From Lentimicrobiaceae bacterium (GTDB taxonomy: Bacteria > Bacteroidota > Bacteroidia > Bacteroidales > F082), in NCBI GenBank assembly GCA_015061365.1, contig SUWS01000003.1, forward strand, positions 50,920 to 114,919: a stretch of DNA of 64,000 nt, read 5' to 3'. Positions 52,200-60,967 of the stretch are shown here, one piece after another; the first letter of the stretch is position 1, and each line of letters opens with the position of its first letter. Under the pieces are notes generated by a model that was not told where the DNA came from, made no database searches, and saw only the letters and a program-made list of their open reading frames with translations. The translations under genes and the position numbers were made by a program.

Positions 52200-54317
52200 A
52201 TGATTTCTTGGTGTAAATATCCGTTTATCAGACTCTTGATCCCTTTTGCGATAGGGGTTGTATCTGCTTTTTCGTTTAATATGGTGGTGGCTGAAGAGAA
52301 AGTGGTAATTTCTTTATTAATATTTCTTACACTTTTATTATTAGCCTTAATCATAATATCAGAAAAAATCAGGAATTATAGTTATCGTTGGATATTCTCA
52401 TTTCTGCTGTTCTTGTTTCTTGCTCTCTCTGGATTTACCTTTGTTGTAAATGCTGATTATAGATTGAGAGTTAATGATATACCTGAAATAGATGATGTGT
52501 CAGAATACTATATAGCACGGTTGTATGAATCTCCTTCGCATAGAGAAAAAACGTTAAAAGTAACATTAAATGTTTTGGCGTATAAGAGTGGTAATACTCT
52601 TCAAAATATTGATTCTAAGGTTATTGCTTATTTTGAGAAGAGTGAAAAATCAACAACTCTAAAGTATGGCGATTGCATAATTATTTTTGCAGATCCGGAA
52701 GAAGTGGAGAAGCCTCCGAATCCTGAGCAGTTTGATTATAAAGATTATCTGTATAAAAAAGGTATATCTCATCAAGTTTATCTTAAATCTGACGACTGGA
52801 TTGATTTGAATGAAAATAGATCTAACCCTATATATAGATTCTCATATTGGATGCGTGATTTTCTTCTTGAGACTATGCAAAAGCTTGGTGTTCATGAGGA
52901 AGAATATGCTGTTGCGGCTGCGATATTGCTTGGCTACGATGATAGTCTTCCGCAGGAACTCAGACAGAAATATGTGGCGGCAGGAGCTATGCATATTCTT
53001 TGCGTGTCGGGACTTCACGTGGGCGTGATATTTATGGTGTTTTCATATATGCTTTTCATCTTGGATGAAAGAAAGAATAATCAGCGTATCATCAAGCAAT
53101 TGATATTATTAATTCTTATATGGTTTTATGCTCTTCTCGCCGGACTCGCTCCCTCGATATTAAGAGCGACGATAATGCTTTCTTTTGTAATTATAGGAAA
53201 TATTATTAATAGAAATGGGGTGGTGCTAAATTCGTTGGCGGCTTCTGCTTTCATATTGTTATGTGTTAACCCAGCTAATCTCTTTGATGTGGGATTCCAA
53301 CTTTCGTATGCAGCTGTGATAGGAATAGTTGTCCTTCAAAGACCAATTATGAAGTTGTTTTACTTCAAATATAATATTGTCAATAAGATATGGGAGGTTA
53401 CTTCGGTGACTTTAGCGGCTCAAATCGCTACGGCACCATTTACGATTTATTATTTCCATCAGTTTCCGACGTATTTCTGGCTTAGCAACCTTTTCATGTC
53501 ACCAGTTTCTTCTGTAGTTATAATAGGCGGAATGCTGATGCTTTTACTGTTTTTTATCCCTTATGTTAATGTTGTAATAGCATGGGTCGTATCAAAGATG
53601 ATTTTCGTGATGAACTATGGTGTATGCTGGATAGAGTCGTTGCCATATTCTATATTAAAAGGACTTTACATAAATGAAATACAGTTCGTTATTTTGTTAT
53701 TTGTCTTGCTCGCTATTTTGTTATTTGTTCAACTTAAGAACAAAACAATACTTTTTTCAATAATGATAATGTCAATCCTTTTCCTACTTGTCAATGTGAA
53801 TAATAATTTGAAAATTAATATGCAGAAGGAAATAATAATTTATTCAATTAATAATGTGACTGCAATAGATTTTATATTTGGAAGGGAGCATTTGATCTTG
53901 TCGGATAGTCTTTTTATAAATGATAAATCGGCTTTTTCATATAACATAGAGAACTGTTTGGTGAGTAGGGAAGTCTTTCATAACGGAAATAGTAAACTTT
54001 TAGAAGATGATTTTGATTACAATTTAATAAAAAAGAGAAAAAATGTCGTAACTTTTGATGAAAAGTTGATAGGATTGTCAGATGGAAGCATTTTTTCTAA
54101 AGTAGAGCTACAGTATAAGATTCCCTTAGATTATATGGTTGTTTATGGTCGTAGAAAGCAAACATTATCATATATTTTGAATGTCTATAGATTTGATTAT
54201 CTGATAATTGATAGGAGTGTGCCGAGCTATTTGGCCTCAAAACTAATGGATGAAGCAGATGCTTTGGGTATTAATTATCATAATATTAGGGAAGATGGAG
54301 CATTTATTATAGAATAA
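52200..54317 (+). CDS. comEC: ComEC/Rec2 family DNA-transport channel
   Basis: A 705-aa membrane protein of the ComEC family, the channel for single-stranded DNA uptake. N-terminal membrane segments (~10-90) precede an OB-like DUF4131 domain (~95-200) and the competence domain (~225-500), with CVSGLHVGVIFMVFSYML and APSILRATIMLSFVIIG. The C-terminal ~170 residues correspond in position to the metallo-beta-lactamase domain but show no HxHxDH, as is common in Bacteroidetes. Other uptake genes are not in the window. A 104-bp gap follows lpxB. Confidence 0.9.
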   Translation: MISWCKYPFIRLLIPFAIGVVSAFSFNMVVAEEKVVISLLIFLTLLLLALIIISEKIRNYSYRWIFSFLLFLFLALSGFTFVVNADYRLRVNDIPEIDDVSEYYIARLYESPSHREKTLKVTLNVLAYKSGNTLQNIDSKVIAYFEKSEKSTTLKYGDCIIIFADPEEVEKPPNPEQFDYKDYLYKKGISHQVYLKSDDWIDLNENRSNPIYRFSYWMRDFLLETMQKLGVHEEEYAVAAAILLGYDDSLPQELRQKYVAAGAMHILCVSGLHVGVIFMVFSYMLFILDERKNNQRIIKQLILLILIWFYALLAGLAPSILRATIMLSFVIIGNIINRNGVVLNSLAASAFILLCVNPANLFDVGFQLSYAAVIGIVVLQRPIMKLFYFKYNIVNKIWEVTSVTLAAQIATAPFTIYYFHQFPTYFWLSNLFMSPVSSVVIIGGMLMLLLFFIPYVNVVIAWVVSKMIFVMNYGVCWIESLPYSILKGLYINEIQFVILLFVLLAILLFVQLKNKTILFSIMIMSILFLLVNVNNNLKINMQKEIIIYSINNVTAIDFIFGREHLILSDSLFINDKSAFSYNIENCLVSREVFHNGNSKLLEDDFDYNLIKKRKNVVTFDEKLIGLSDGSIFSKVELQYKIPLDYMVVYGRRKQTLSYILNVYRFDYLIIDRSVPSYLASKLMDEADALGINYHNIREDGAFIIE

Positions 54318-54357
54318 CTTTTTTTGAAAGAATATTATTGATTATCAATTTATTATA

Positions 54358-54395
54358 AATTTTTTTTAAAAAAAATGAATTTTTTTTAAAAAAAA
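54358..54395 (+). promoter_or_regulatory. Phased T8A8 tracts upstream of tRNA-Asp (UP-element-like)
   Basis: Two copies of TTTTTTTTAAAAAAAA about 20 bp apart sit directly upstream of the -33 box. Such tracts bend DNA and bind the RNA polymerase alpha C-terminal domain in other bacteria. Confidence 0.6.
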
Positions 54396-54397
54396 GC

Positions 54398-54427
54398 TTG
54401 CAGATTCAAAAAAAGGTTGTATCTTTG
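54398..54427 (+). promoter_or_regulatory. Promoter of tRNA-Asp (-33 and -7)
   Basis: TTG (54398-54400), 19 nt, then TATCTTTG (54420-54427) followed by CAC. A textbook Bacteroidetes promoter. Confidence 0.8.
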
Positions 54428-54474
54428 CACCCGTAATCAACAACGAAACAACGAAGTTGATAAACAGAAAAGCA

Positions 54475-54549
54475 GGTGCTGTAGTTCAGTTTGGTTAGAA
54501 TGCCTGCCTGTCACGCAGGAGGTCGCGAGTTCGAGTCTCGTCAGCACCG
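54475..54549 (+). tRNA. tRNA-Asp (GTC)
   Basis: 75-nt cloverleaf: acceptor GGTGCTG / CAGCACC with discriminator G, D-arm GTTC...GAAT, anticodon stem CCTGC / GCAGG with loop CTGTCAC (anticodon GTC at 54510-54512), and T-arm GCGAGTTCGAGTCTCGT. No CCA is encoded. It stands alone between its own promoter and terminator. Confidence 0.98.
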
Positions 54550-54550
54550 C

Positions 54551-54582
54551 AAACCGCTCGGAAGTCTCTGAGCGGTTTTTTT
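54551..54582 (+). terminator. Terminator of tRNA-Asp
   Basis: AAACCGCTC / GAGCGGTTT with a 10-nt loop, then a T-run. Confidence 0.92.
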
Positions 54583-54604
54583 ATTTATTCTATCTGACTT
54601 CCAC

Positions 54605-54633
54605 AAAAAAAAGAGACGATATTCGCCTCTTTG
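54605..54633 (-). terminator. Terminator of the kinase operon
   Basis: On the minus strand AAAGAGGCGAATATCGTCTCTTT with one mismatch, followed by a run of T. Confidence 0.8.
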
Positions 54634-54663
54634 ATGTATGCACTTCTCATTAGGTATTACATA

Positions 54664-55410
54664 TCACTCATGTATCGCCTTTATTGCCACTAAATTCTTA
54701 CCTTCTTTAATAGCCTCTCTTATTTTCTCATGTCCTTTGATAACATGGAATCTTCCTTCTTTCTTAACGATTTCTATCTCGTTTGAAACGTTGTCTTTAA
54801 TGTTTTCATTATCCTTGCTTAGATCAAGGTTTTTGGGCGACATCCACACCTTATTATATTCTTTACCTTGTTCAAAAGCTAAGAAACTGCTTAATACCAA
54901 TTCATTGACTTCTTCTTTTGTGGCATGGCTTGTGTCGATGATAAAATCGTAATTATTGTAATTATCAATATCTACATTATAGAAGGTCTTGTATCTCAAT
55001 ACTTCGCTTTGACGTCTCTCTATGATTTCCTTCTTGGCTGTTTCCATATCAGAATATGACTCACTGACGCGTCCTTTGTCGTTGAAGATACGTTCCGTTG
55101 CCGTGTCAATATCGACATACATATAAATCTTAAAAGACTTTGGTACGAAATACCATGCTAATCGGGAGTCGAAGATAATGTTCTCCTCTTTTTCGCCCAT
55201 TTCCTTGATGGCATCGTCGACCATATTGTCGTATTTTGGATTACTTTCGATGAATTGGTTAAATTCTTTTGCTGTCATTCCGTGCTGTTCCGCTAACCTC
55301 CGAAATATCAATCCAGCAGATTCTATCCTATAGTTAATATTGTTTATCAAATGGTTAGCTACTGTGCTTTTGCCGCTGCCCAAATCGCCAGCTATAGTAA
55401 TATTTATCAT
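54664..55410 (-). CDS. P-loop kinase (cytidylate-kinase-like) with ParB/Srx-like tail
   Basis: A 248-aa two-domain protein. Residues 1-~180 are a P-loop nucleoside-kinase fold with Walker A AGDLGSGKST (~7-16), Asp-Arg binding DSRLAWYFVP, and a lid with ERRQSEVLRY; the pattern is that of cytidylate-kinase-like proteins. Residues ~189-248 (VWMSPKNLDLSKDN...VKKEGRFHVIKGHEKIREAIKEGKNLVAIKAI) follow the ParB/sulfiredoxin pattern: a GH-x3-RxA box after a glycine-turn strand. This fold also occurs in ADP-dependent serine kinases. Substrate unknown. It is the last gene of a three-gene operon with two small membrane proteins. Confidence 0.75.
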   Translation of the reverse strand: MINITIAGDLGSGKSTVANHLINNINYRIESAGLIFRRLAEQHGMTAKEFNQFIESNPKYDNMVDDAIKEMGEKEENIIFDSRLAWYFVPKSFKIYMYVDIDTATERIFNDKGRVSESYSDMETAKKEIIERRQSEVLRYKTFYNVDIDNYNNYDFIIDTSHATKEEVNELVLSSFLAFEQGKEYNKVWMSPKNLDLSKDNENIKDNVSNEIEIVKKEGRFHVIKGHEKIREAIKEGKNLVAIKAIHE

Positions 55411-55425
55411 TTTGTAATGTTTTTA

Positions 55426-55884
55426 TTAACCTTCAACGTTGGTGATGTCTGTAACTTTCTCCATGATGTTCTTATTGATGGTGACAAAGACTTTGAGTGG
55501 AGCCATGATAACTACCATCATTAATTCTAAAAAGTAGATAGGCCAGACGTGATCCTCTGCTGTGGTTATCTGATATATAATAAGTATTATTGTGAAAGTC
55601 ATGAACAGAAATTTGCCGTATCGTTTTCTTCTGAACAACAGAATCAGACTAACGACTAACATTCCGACTATAAACCACAGTATTGCAGACATCATCATTC
55701 CTTGAAACAAAGTCTCTCCTGAATACTCTGGATCGTAGACGTTTCTGTAAAAGATTCCGAAGATAGTAAGAAGCAAAAAATACAGCAGGTAATATGTTAT
55801 GGCGAATGCTCCGACAAGTTTGACACCTAAGGTTAGTTTCCTGCCTCTGATGAAAATGTCCGTTATTTTTTGCTTCTTATTCAT
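55426..55884 (-). CDS. Membrane protein of unknown function
   Basis: A 152-aa protein with four predicted membrane segments (~22-44, ~64-86, ~92-110, ~112-132) and a basic N-terminus. No family recognised. Its start overlaps the stop of the upstream gene by one base (TAATG), and the kinase gene follows after 15 bp, so the three genes are an operon. Confidence 0.75.
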   Translation of the reverse strand: MNKKQKITDIFIRGRKLTLGVKLVGAFAITYYLLYFLLLTIFGIFYRNVYDPEYSGETLFQGMMMSAILWFIVGMLVVSLILLFRRKRYGKFLFMTFTIILIIYQITTAEDHVWPIYFLELMMVVIMAPLKVFVTINKNIMEKVTDITNVEG

Positions 55885-56366
55885 TATTGCATGGATTTTT
55901 TATAATGTGGATAATACATAGCAATAAATAATGCAGTCCATAAGACTGGTCCGAATGTGATCTTGGTAAATACTGTGATCACTATCAACATGAGAATCTG
56001 TGCGATGGCATAGATATGGAATCCTCTTTTCTGTAATTTCCACATCATCAAGACCCCGACGAACGACGCTACATAAAGTACCATCTCAAGGAAGTAATAT
56101 CCTCTACCTATAGAGAAAGCCATCTCTGAGGCTTGAGCCATAATCTCCCAGCTGTCGCCCATCTGTTCTGCCATGTCTTCATAAATTCCTTCGCCGGCAG
56201 CCATCTGTGCAAATAAGCTCTGAAATGTGTCGTAGAACGCAAATGATATGAAATTTGACAATGCACTCCAAACGGCGTTGATGAATGATAAAACACATAA
56301 AACAGTAAGCATCTCCGGACGCTTCGCTGGTTCTTGCTCTATATTGTATTCTTCTTGATATTCCAT
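55884..56366 (-). CDS. Membrane protein of unknown function
   Basis: A 160-aa protein with an acidic N-terminus (MEYQEEYNIEQEPAKRPEM), a first membrane segment (~19-40), a Met/Glu-rich loop (~45-85), and two or three further segments to ~155 (FLEMVLYVASFVGVLMMW; IYAIAQILMLIVITVF; VLWTALFIAMYY). No family recognised. First gene of the operon leading to the kinase. The start is close to an ATAGTTT heptamer tract with no visible promoter. Confidence 0.72.
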   Translation of the reverse strand: MEYQEEYNIEQEPAKRPEMLTVLCVLSFINAVWSALSNFISFAFYDTFQSLFAQMAAGEGIYEDMAEQMGDSWEIMAQASEMAFSIGRGYYFLEMVLYVASFVGVLMMWKLQKRGFHIYAIAQILMLIVITVFTKITFGPVLWTALFIAMYYPHYKKSMQ

Positions 56367-56374
56367 ACTACTTA

Positions 56375-56516
56375 AAGTTTATAGTTTATAGTTTATAGTT
56401 AATAGTAGTGTTGGAGTTTAAAGTTTATAGTTAATAATTATTCAGATAAACTTTTATACTTAAAAACTTTTAACTTTCTAACTACTATGAACTATAAACT
56501 ATCAACTTTTAACTAT
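56375..56516. repeat. Heptamer tracts (ATAGTTT/ATAGTTA/AACTATA)n
   Basis: AT-rich 7-bp units in the gap between hutH and the membrane-protein operon; the second part is roughly inverse to the first (TATAGTTTATAG against CTATAAACTATC), so the region can fold back. Confidence 0.78.
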
Positions 56517-56517
56517 A

Positions 56518-58011
56518 TCATATTTCAACATTATAGTTTTGTAAAAAGTTCACTGATTTTGCTATTTCAGTGTACATGACTTTGTCGGTCTTGACGAACT
56601 CGACTTCCTTGCGATATTCTGCCACGAAATTCTCTATAGTCTCTGACGATTTCAATGGTCTTCTGAAGTCTAATGCCTGTGCTGCGTTGAACAACTCTAT
56701 CGCCAAAACTCTCTCCAAGTTGTCGGCTACGCGCAATGCTTTTGTTGCTGCGTTGGCACCCATACTGACGTGATCTTCTTGTCCTTGTGATGACTCGATG
56801 CTGTCGACAGATGCTGGAGAACATAATTGTTTGCTTTGACTTACGATAGAAGCTGCTGCGTATTGAGGAATCATAAATCCTGAGTTGAGACCTGGTTCCG
56901 CTACTAAGAATGAAGGAAGCTCACGTTTGCCACCGATGAGCTGATATACTCTTCTTTCGCTGATGTTGCCGAGTTCTGCCATTGCTATCGCCAAGAAATC
57001 CAAAGTGATGGCGAGAGGCTGTCCGTGGAAGTTACCTGCTGAGATGACTAAATCTTCGTCAGGGAAAATTGTCGGGTTATCGGTGACAGCGTTAATCTCA
57101 TTCAAAAACACTGAAGCTACATAGTCGATAGCGTCTTTTGATGCGCCGTGAACCTGAGGTATGCAGCGGAACGAATAAGGATCTTGTACGTGTTTCTTCT
57201 CGCGTGCAATTAATTCACTGCCTTTTAAGAAATTACGAAAACGCTCAGCAGTCTTGATTTGTCCTTTATGATGACGGATTTGATGTACTTGATCGAAGAA
57301 AGGCTCGATGCGACCGTCGAAAGCGTCTAATGAGACAGCACCGATGAGGTCGGCGAGATATGAGAGACGGAATGCCTTTAACAAGACGTATGTTCCGTAT
57401 GAGCTCATGAACTGTGTTCCGTTGAGAAGTGCCAAACCTTCTTTAGATTGAAGTGTGATAGGCTCCCATCCAAATTCCTTCATCACCACTTCGGCAGGAA
57501 CTATTTCGCCTTTGTAATGAACTTCGCCGAGACCGAGCAAAGGTAACATCAAGTTAGCCAATGGAGCTAAGTCGCCAGATGCTCCGAGTGAACCTTGGTT
57601 ATAGACTACAGGAAGCACGTCGTTGTTGAAGAAGTCGATGAGACGTTGTACTGTAACGACTTGCACGCCAGAGTTGCCGTAAGAAAGGCTCTGAACCTTC
57701 AATAAAATCATGATGCGGATAATCTCTTTCGGGACGAGTTCGCCAGTGCCACAAGCGTGCGACATCACCAAGTTCTTTTGAAGCGTACTTAAATCTTCTT
57801 TTGAGATATTATGATTACATAAAGAACCGAAACCCGTTGTGATACCGTAGATTGGAGTTGTCTGAGTCTCCATTTTCTTGTCTAAATAATCACGGCATTT
57901 CTGGATACGAGCCTTAGCGTCGTCTGATAAAGCGAGTTTATAACCTTTTGTTACGATTTCATTAACTCTTGCAAATGTTAATGTCTCTGCTGAAATATAA
58001 TGTGTATTCAT
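56518..58011 (-). CDS. hutH: Histidine ammonia-lyase
   Basis: Converts histidine to urocanate and ammonia. The 497-aa protein has the self-forming MIO cofactor site GSLGASGDLAPL (Ala144-Ser145-Gly146), YGITTGFG (~55-62), GTQFMSSYG, and QDPYSFRCIPQVHGA; the tail SSQGQEDHVSMGANAA also fits HAL. No hutU, hutI or hutG is in the window. A tyrosine ammonia-lyase cannot be strictly excluded, but the motifs fit HAL better. It lies directly downstream of hisS on the same strand, about 90 bp apart. Confidence 0.93.
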   Translation of the reverse strand: MNTHYISAETLTFARVNEIVTKGYKLALSDDAKARIQKCRDYLDKKMETQTTPIYGITTGFGSLCNHNISKEDLSTLQKNLVMSHACGTGELVPKEIIRIMILLKVQSLSYGNSGVQVVTVQRLIDFFNNDVLPVVYNQGSLGASGDLAPLANLMLPLLGLGEVHYKGEIVPAEVVMKEFGWEPITLQSKEGLALLNGTQFMSSYGTYVLLKAFRLSYLADLIGAVSLDAFDGRIEPFFDQVHQIRHHKGQIKTAERFRNFLKGSELIAREKKHVQDPYSFRCIPQVHGASKDAIDYVASVFLNEINAVTDNPTIFPDEDLVISAGNFHGQPLAITLDFLAIAMAELGNISERRVYQLIGGKRELPSFLVAEPGLNSGFMIPQYAAASIVSQSKQLCSPASVDSIESSQGQEDHVSMGANAATKALRVADNLERVLAIELFNAAQALDFRRPLKSSETIENFVAEYRKEVEFVKTDKVMYTEIAKSVNFLQNYNVEI

Positions 58012-58051
58012 GTTTGTATGTTTGTTTTGTTAATTATTTCTCATTTTTTAT

Positions 58052-58096
58052 GAGACGTATCAATGTGTATCATTGTAAGTTGCATTGATGCGTCTC
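58052..58096. repeat. GAGACG-type hairpin between hisS and hutH
   Basis: GAGACGTATCAATG / CATTGATGCGTCTC, a 14-bp stem with one G-U pair. It can act as a terminator for hisS although no long T-run follows; same family as those after valS and alaS. Confidence 0.75.
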
Positions 58097-58104
58097 TACA
58101 ATTG

Positions 58105-59466
58105 TTAATTGTTAATTTTATTTAACAGTTCCTCTGCGCTGACATTCTCCTGTCTTCCTTCTTTCATCCATTTCACGGTGAAGGTCTTGTTATTCATCTC
58201 GTCTTCGCCAGCCATGACGACTACAGGTATTCCGCGTTGGTCGGCATATTTCATCTGTTTCTGAATCTTAGCTGAGTCGGGATAAATCTCTGCGTTGATG
58301 CCGTTTCTTCTAAGTTGTTGAAGATAAGGCAAGCAGTAACGTTCTTCATTTTTTCCGAAGTTAAGGAAGATGACTTCAGTGCTATCGATGTTTCTCTCCG
58401 GAAAGAGGTTCAGCTCTGTGAGTACGTCATAGATACGATCGGCGCCGAAGCTGATGCCCACGCCAGACACGCCTTGTAGTCCGAAGATGCCGGTGAGGTT
58501 GTCGTAACGTCCGCCGCCTGAGATGCTGCCCATCGCCACGTCTTTCGCCTTGACTTCAAAGATAGCTCCGGTGTAGTAGTTCAAGCCGCGGGCGAGAGTG
58601 AGGTCGAGTTCATATTCGATGCCGACATTCATATCGTCGATGTAATCGAACAATGTCTCTAATTCCTCAATACCTTTTTCGCCAATTTCTATTCCTGACA
58701 TGAGTGACTTAAGCTGAGCAAACTTCTCACGAGCGTCACCGTTCATAAATAATATAGGCTGTAACTTCTCTATTGCGTTTTCATCTAAACCTTTCTGAGC
58801 GAGTTCTGCATTAACAGCTTCAATTCCAATCTTGTCTAATTTGTCGATAGCGACAGTGATGTCGACCAAAGCGTCAGGTTTACCGATATATTCTGCTATG
58901 CCGGCAAGTACTTTTCTGTTATTTATCTTTAAGACTACGTTAATCTTCAGTGCGTTAAAGACCTCGTCGACTATTTGTACGAGTTCAGCTTCGTTGAGGA
59001 GCGAGTTACTTCCAACAATATCGACATCGCATTGATAGAACTCACGGTAGCGACCTTTCTGAGGACGGTCGGCACGCCATACAGGTTGAATCTGATAGCG
59101 GCGGAACGGGAACGAAATCTGATCGCGATATTGTACCACGAAACGAGCGAAAGGCACTGTGAGGTCATAACGCAGACCTTTCTCACAAATCTTACCTGCA
59201 ATCTTCTCCGAATGAAGAGTCTCGCCATTCTGTTCCACGCCCGACATGAAGTCGCCGGAGTTCAATATTCTGAACAGAAGCTTGTCGCCTTCCTCTCCGT
59301 ATTTTCCGAGAAGAGTGCTGAGATTCTCCATAGAAGGAGTCTCAATAGGTTGAAATCCAAAACGTTTAAAAACTGTCTTTATAGTATCAAAAATATAATT
59401 ACGACGAACCATGACTTCAGGTAAGAAGTCACGAGTTCCTTTCGGTATTGAAGGTTTCTGAGCCAT
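58105..59466 (-). CDS. hisS: Histidine-tRNA ligase
   Basis: Charges tRNA-His. The 453-aa class II enzyme has [13 protein letters not shown] at the N-terminus, motif 2 [19 protein letters not shown] (~131-149), the histidine loops [15 protein letters not shown] and [13 protein letters not shown], motif 3 [15 protein letters not shown], and the C-terminal anticodon-binding domain (~350-450). The stop codon abuts GTTAATT heptamers. Confidence 0.97.
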   Translation of the reverse strand: MAQKPSIPKGTRDFLPEVMVRRNYIFDTIKTVFKRFGFQPIETPSMENLSTLLGKYGEEGDKLLFRILNSGDFMSGVEQNGETLHSEKIAGKICEKGLRYDLTVPFARFVVQYRDQISFPFRRYQIQPVWRADRPQKGRYREFYQCDVDIVGSNSLLNEAELVQIVDEVFNALKINVVLKINNRKVLAGIAEYIGKPDALVDITVAIDKLDKIGIEAVNAELAQKGLDENAIEKLQPILFMNGDAREKFAQLKSLMSGIEIGEKGIEELETLFDYIDDMNVGIEYELDLTLARGLNYYTGAIFEVKAKDVAMGSISGGGRYDNLTGIFGLQGVSGVGISFGADRIYDVLTELNLFPERNIDSTEVIFLNFGKNEERYCLPYLQQLRRNGINAEIYPDSAKIQKQMKYADQRGIPVVVMAGEDEMNNKTFTVKWMKEGRQENVSAEELLNKINN

Positions 59467-59489
59467 TTGTTAATTTTTTAAATAGGAAA

Positions 59490-59497
59490 CAAAGATA
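59490..59497 (-). promoter_or_regulatory. -7 promoter element of hisS
   Basis: On the minus strand TATCTTTG, 24 nt before the hisS start. Confidence 0.65.
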
Positions 59498-59562
59498 GGA
59501 AAATAATGCGAAATTCATAATTCATAATGCATTTTTTTATGAGGAATTCTTGTCGAGAAGAT

Positions 59563-60957
59563 TTACAATCCTTCAAGAAAGACCTTTATCATCCACAAGG
59601 TGCAGGCTTCGAAATGGTCTACTGGTTCTTCGAGTTCTGTGGCGTCTACTTTGTCGCCGAACGCTTCTTTCATAGCTATAGAATTCTCGTAAGGCACGGT
59701 CCTATCTCCACTGCTGTAAAACAACCTGATACGATGCGACGGGGTCCAGTCTCTTGTCAGATCATTTTTATCTAAACATTTGTATAGGTCTTTGACAATC
59801 TCGGAATTATTGTTGAACATGGCTTCCTTGAAGATGTCTGATAAATAGATCTCATCATCGGAAAGATCTTCGTCTACGGTAATTCTCAGGTTTTTTACGA
59901 GTAGTTCATTTATTTCAGCGGTGGTGAAGTTCTTGCTTTCAAACATATAATCTATAGTATCTTTCATCTGCAGATATTCGTCGGAGAACATTTCTTCTTC
60001 GGTATATTTCCCGAGAATGTCGGGATATGATTGCATCATCGATTTCAGTGTAAATGGATATATCAAAGGATATGAGGTCTTTCCCTTTTCGAAATATTTT
60101 TCCATTGTCAAGGATGGGTTATATGGGCCGGCTGCTGCATACGAATATTCAAACTTCCATACCTCAGCGTATTCAGGATTTGTATCCATAAATTTGTGGA
60201 CAGCCAACGCGTTGCCGCCTCCTTGCGAAGCTCCTATAACACACGTCGTCCAATCTTCTTTCAATTCGCAAGAGGCAACTTCATCAAACAGAGTATAACC
60301 TGCTGCTAAGGCATCTATTGAATTTGTCGCACACAAGTCATGGTTGAGATACGGATGTGGTAAGTGACGTGTCAGTCCGTATCCTATGTAGTCAGGCATG
60401 ATGGTGAGTGTGTTACCTGTAACTAAAAGTTCGAACGGGGAACATTGTGTCGGGGCTTCCGCATCCGAAGTGATTGTAAAATGTTCAACCATGACAATCT
60501 TTTCGGGAGAGATGTCATGCCATACCGTGTCATTATTCTTGCGGTAGACGCGCCATAATGCGGCAGATGAGATTTCTATAGGTTCGCCGTTAACGTCTGT
60601 TGAATAATATGAATAAGCGATTTTCCTGAGTCCTAATTCAATATCGTGAGTTCCTATCGTCGTAGCGATGCTGTCGGCAAAACTGTTGATGTCAGCGATG
60701 ACCATATTTTTAAAAAACGTTGTCTGAACATCGTCTCCTAAGTTAGAGAATATCTGTTCTATAATGTCCAACGCCGCGATTGTCTCATCATCGAGCACAT
60801 TGTAATACACAGCCTCAGGATAGTTGTTTCCTACATTGTCGTTTTCATCACTTCCATTTTGTTGCTTTCTGTCGCAAGAGGCCGTAGCTATTATCAATAT
60901 GATAGCGGAGAATAATCTTAAAAATGATTTGTTCGCACTAATAAGTTTTGATAACAT
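59563..60957 (-). CDS. Alpha/beta-hydrolase lipoprotein
   Basis: A 464-aa protein with a lipoprotein signal (LFSAIILIIATASC, Cys ~28) and a secreted alpha/beta-hydrolase domain. The nucleophile elbow is CVIGASQGGG (Ser ~244), the acid is probably in FYSSGDRTVPYEN, and the His in EPVDHFEA, a complete triad. MPDYIGYGLT before the elbow is typical of secretory lipase-like esterases. It lies 10 bp downstream of a type IX cargo gene, so both surface proteins are made together. Confidence 0.82.
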   Translation of the reverse strand: MLSKLISANKSFLRLFSAIILIIATASCDRKQQNGSDENDNVGNNYPEAVYYNVLDDETIAALDIIEQIFSNLGDDVQTTFFKNMVIADINSFADSIATTIGTHDIELGLRKIAYSYYSTDVNGEPIEISSAALWRVYRKNNDTVWHDISPEKIVMVEHFTITSDAEAPTQCSPFELLVTGNTLTIMPDYIGYGLTRHLPHPYLNHDLCATNSIDALAAGYTLFDEVASCELKEDWTTCVIGASQGGGNALAVHKFMDTNPEYAEVWKFEYSYAAAGPYNPSLTMEKYFEKGKTSYPLIYPFTLKSMMQSYPDILGKYTEEEMFSDEYLQMKDTIDYMFESKNFTTAEINELLVKNLRITVDEDLSDDEIYLSDIFKEAMFNNNSEIVKDLYKCLDKNDLTRDWTPSHRIRLFYSSGDRTVPYENSIAMKEAFGDKVDATELEEPVDHFEACTLWMIKVFLEGL

Positions 60958-60967
60958 ATATTGGTAA

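Noticed and set aside
54417-54653. ORF of 78 aa across 54417-54653
   Set aside because: It spans the promoter, the tRNA-Asp gene and its terminator, so it is not a protein gene.
56518-58011. A full histidine-utilisation operon
   Set aside because: Only hutH is present; hutU, hutI, hutG and ftcD are not seen in the window.
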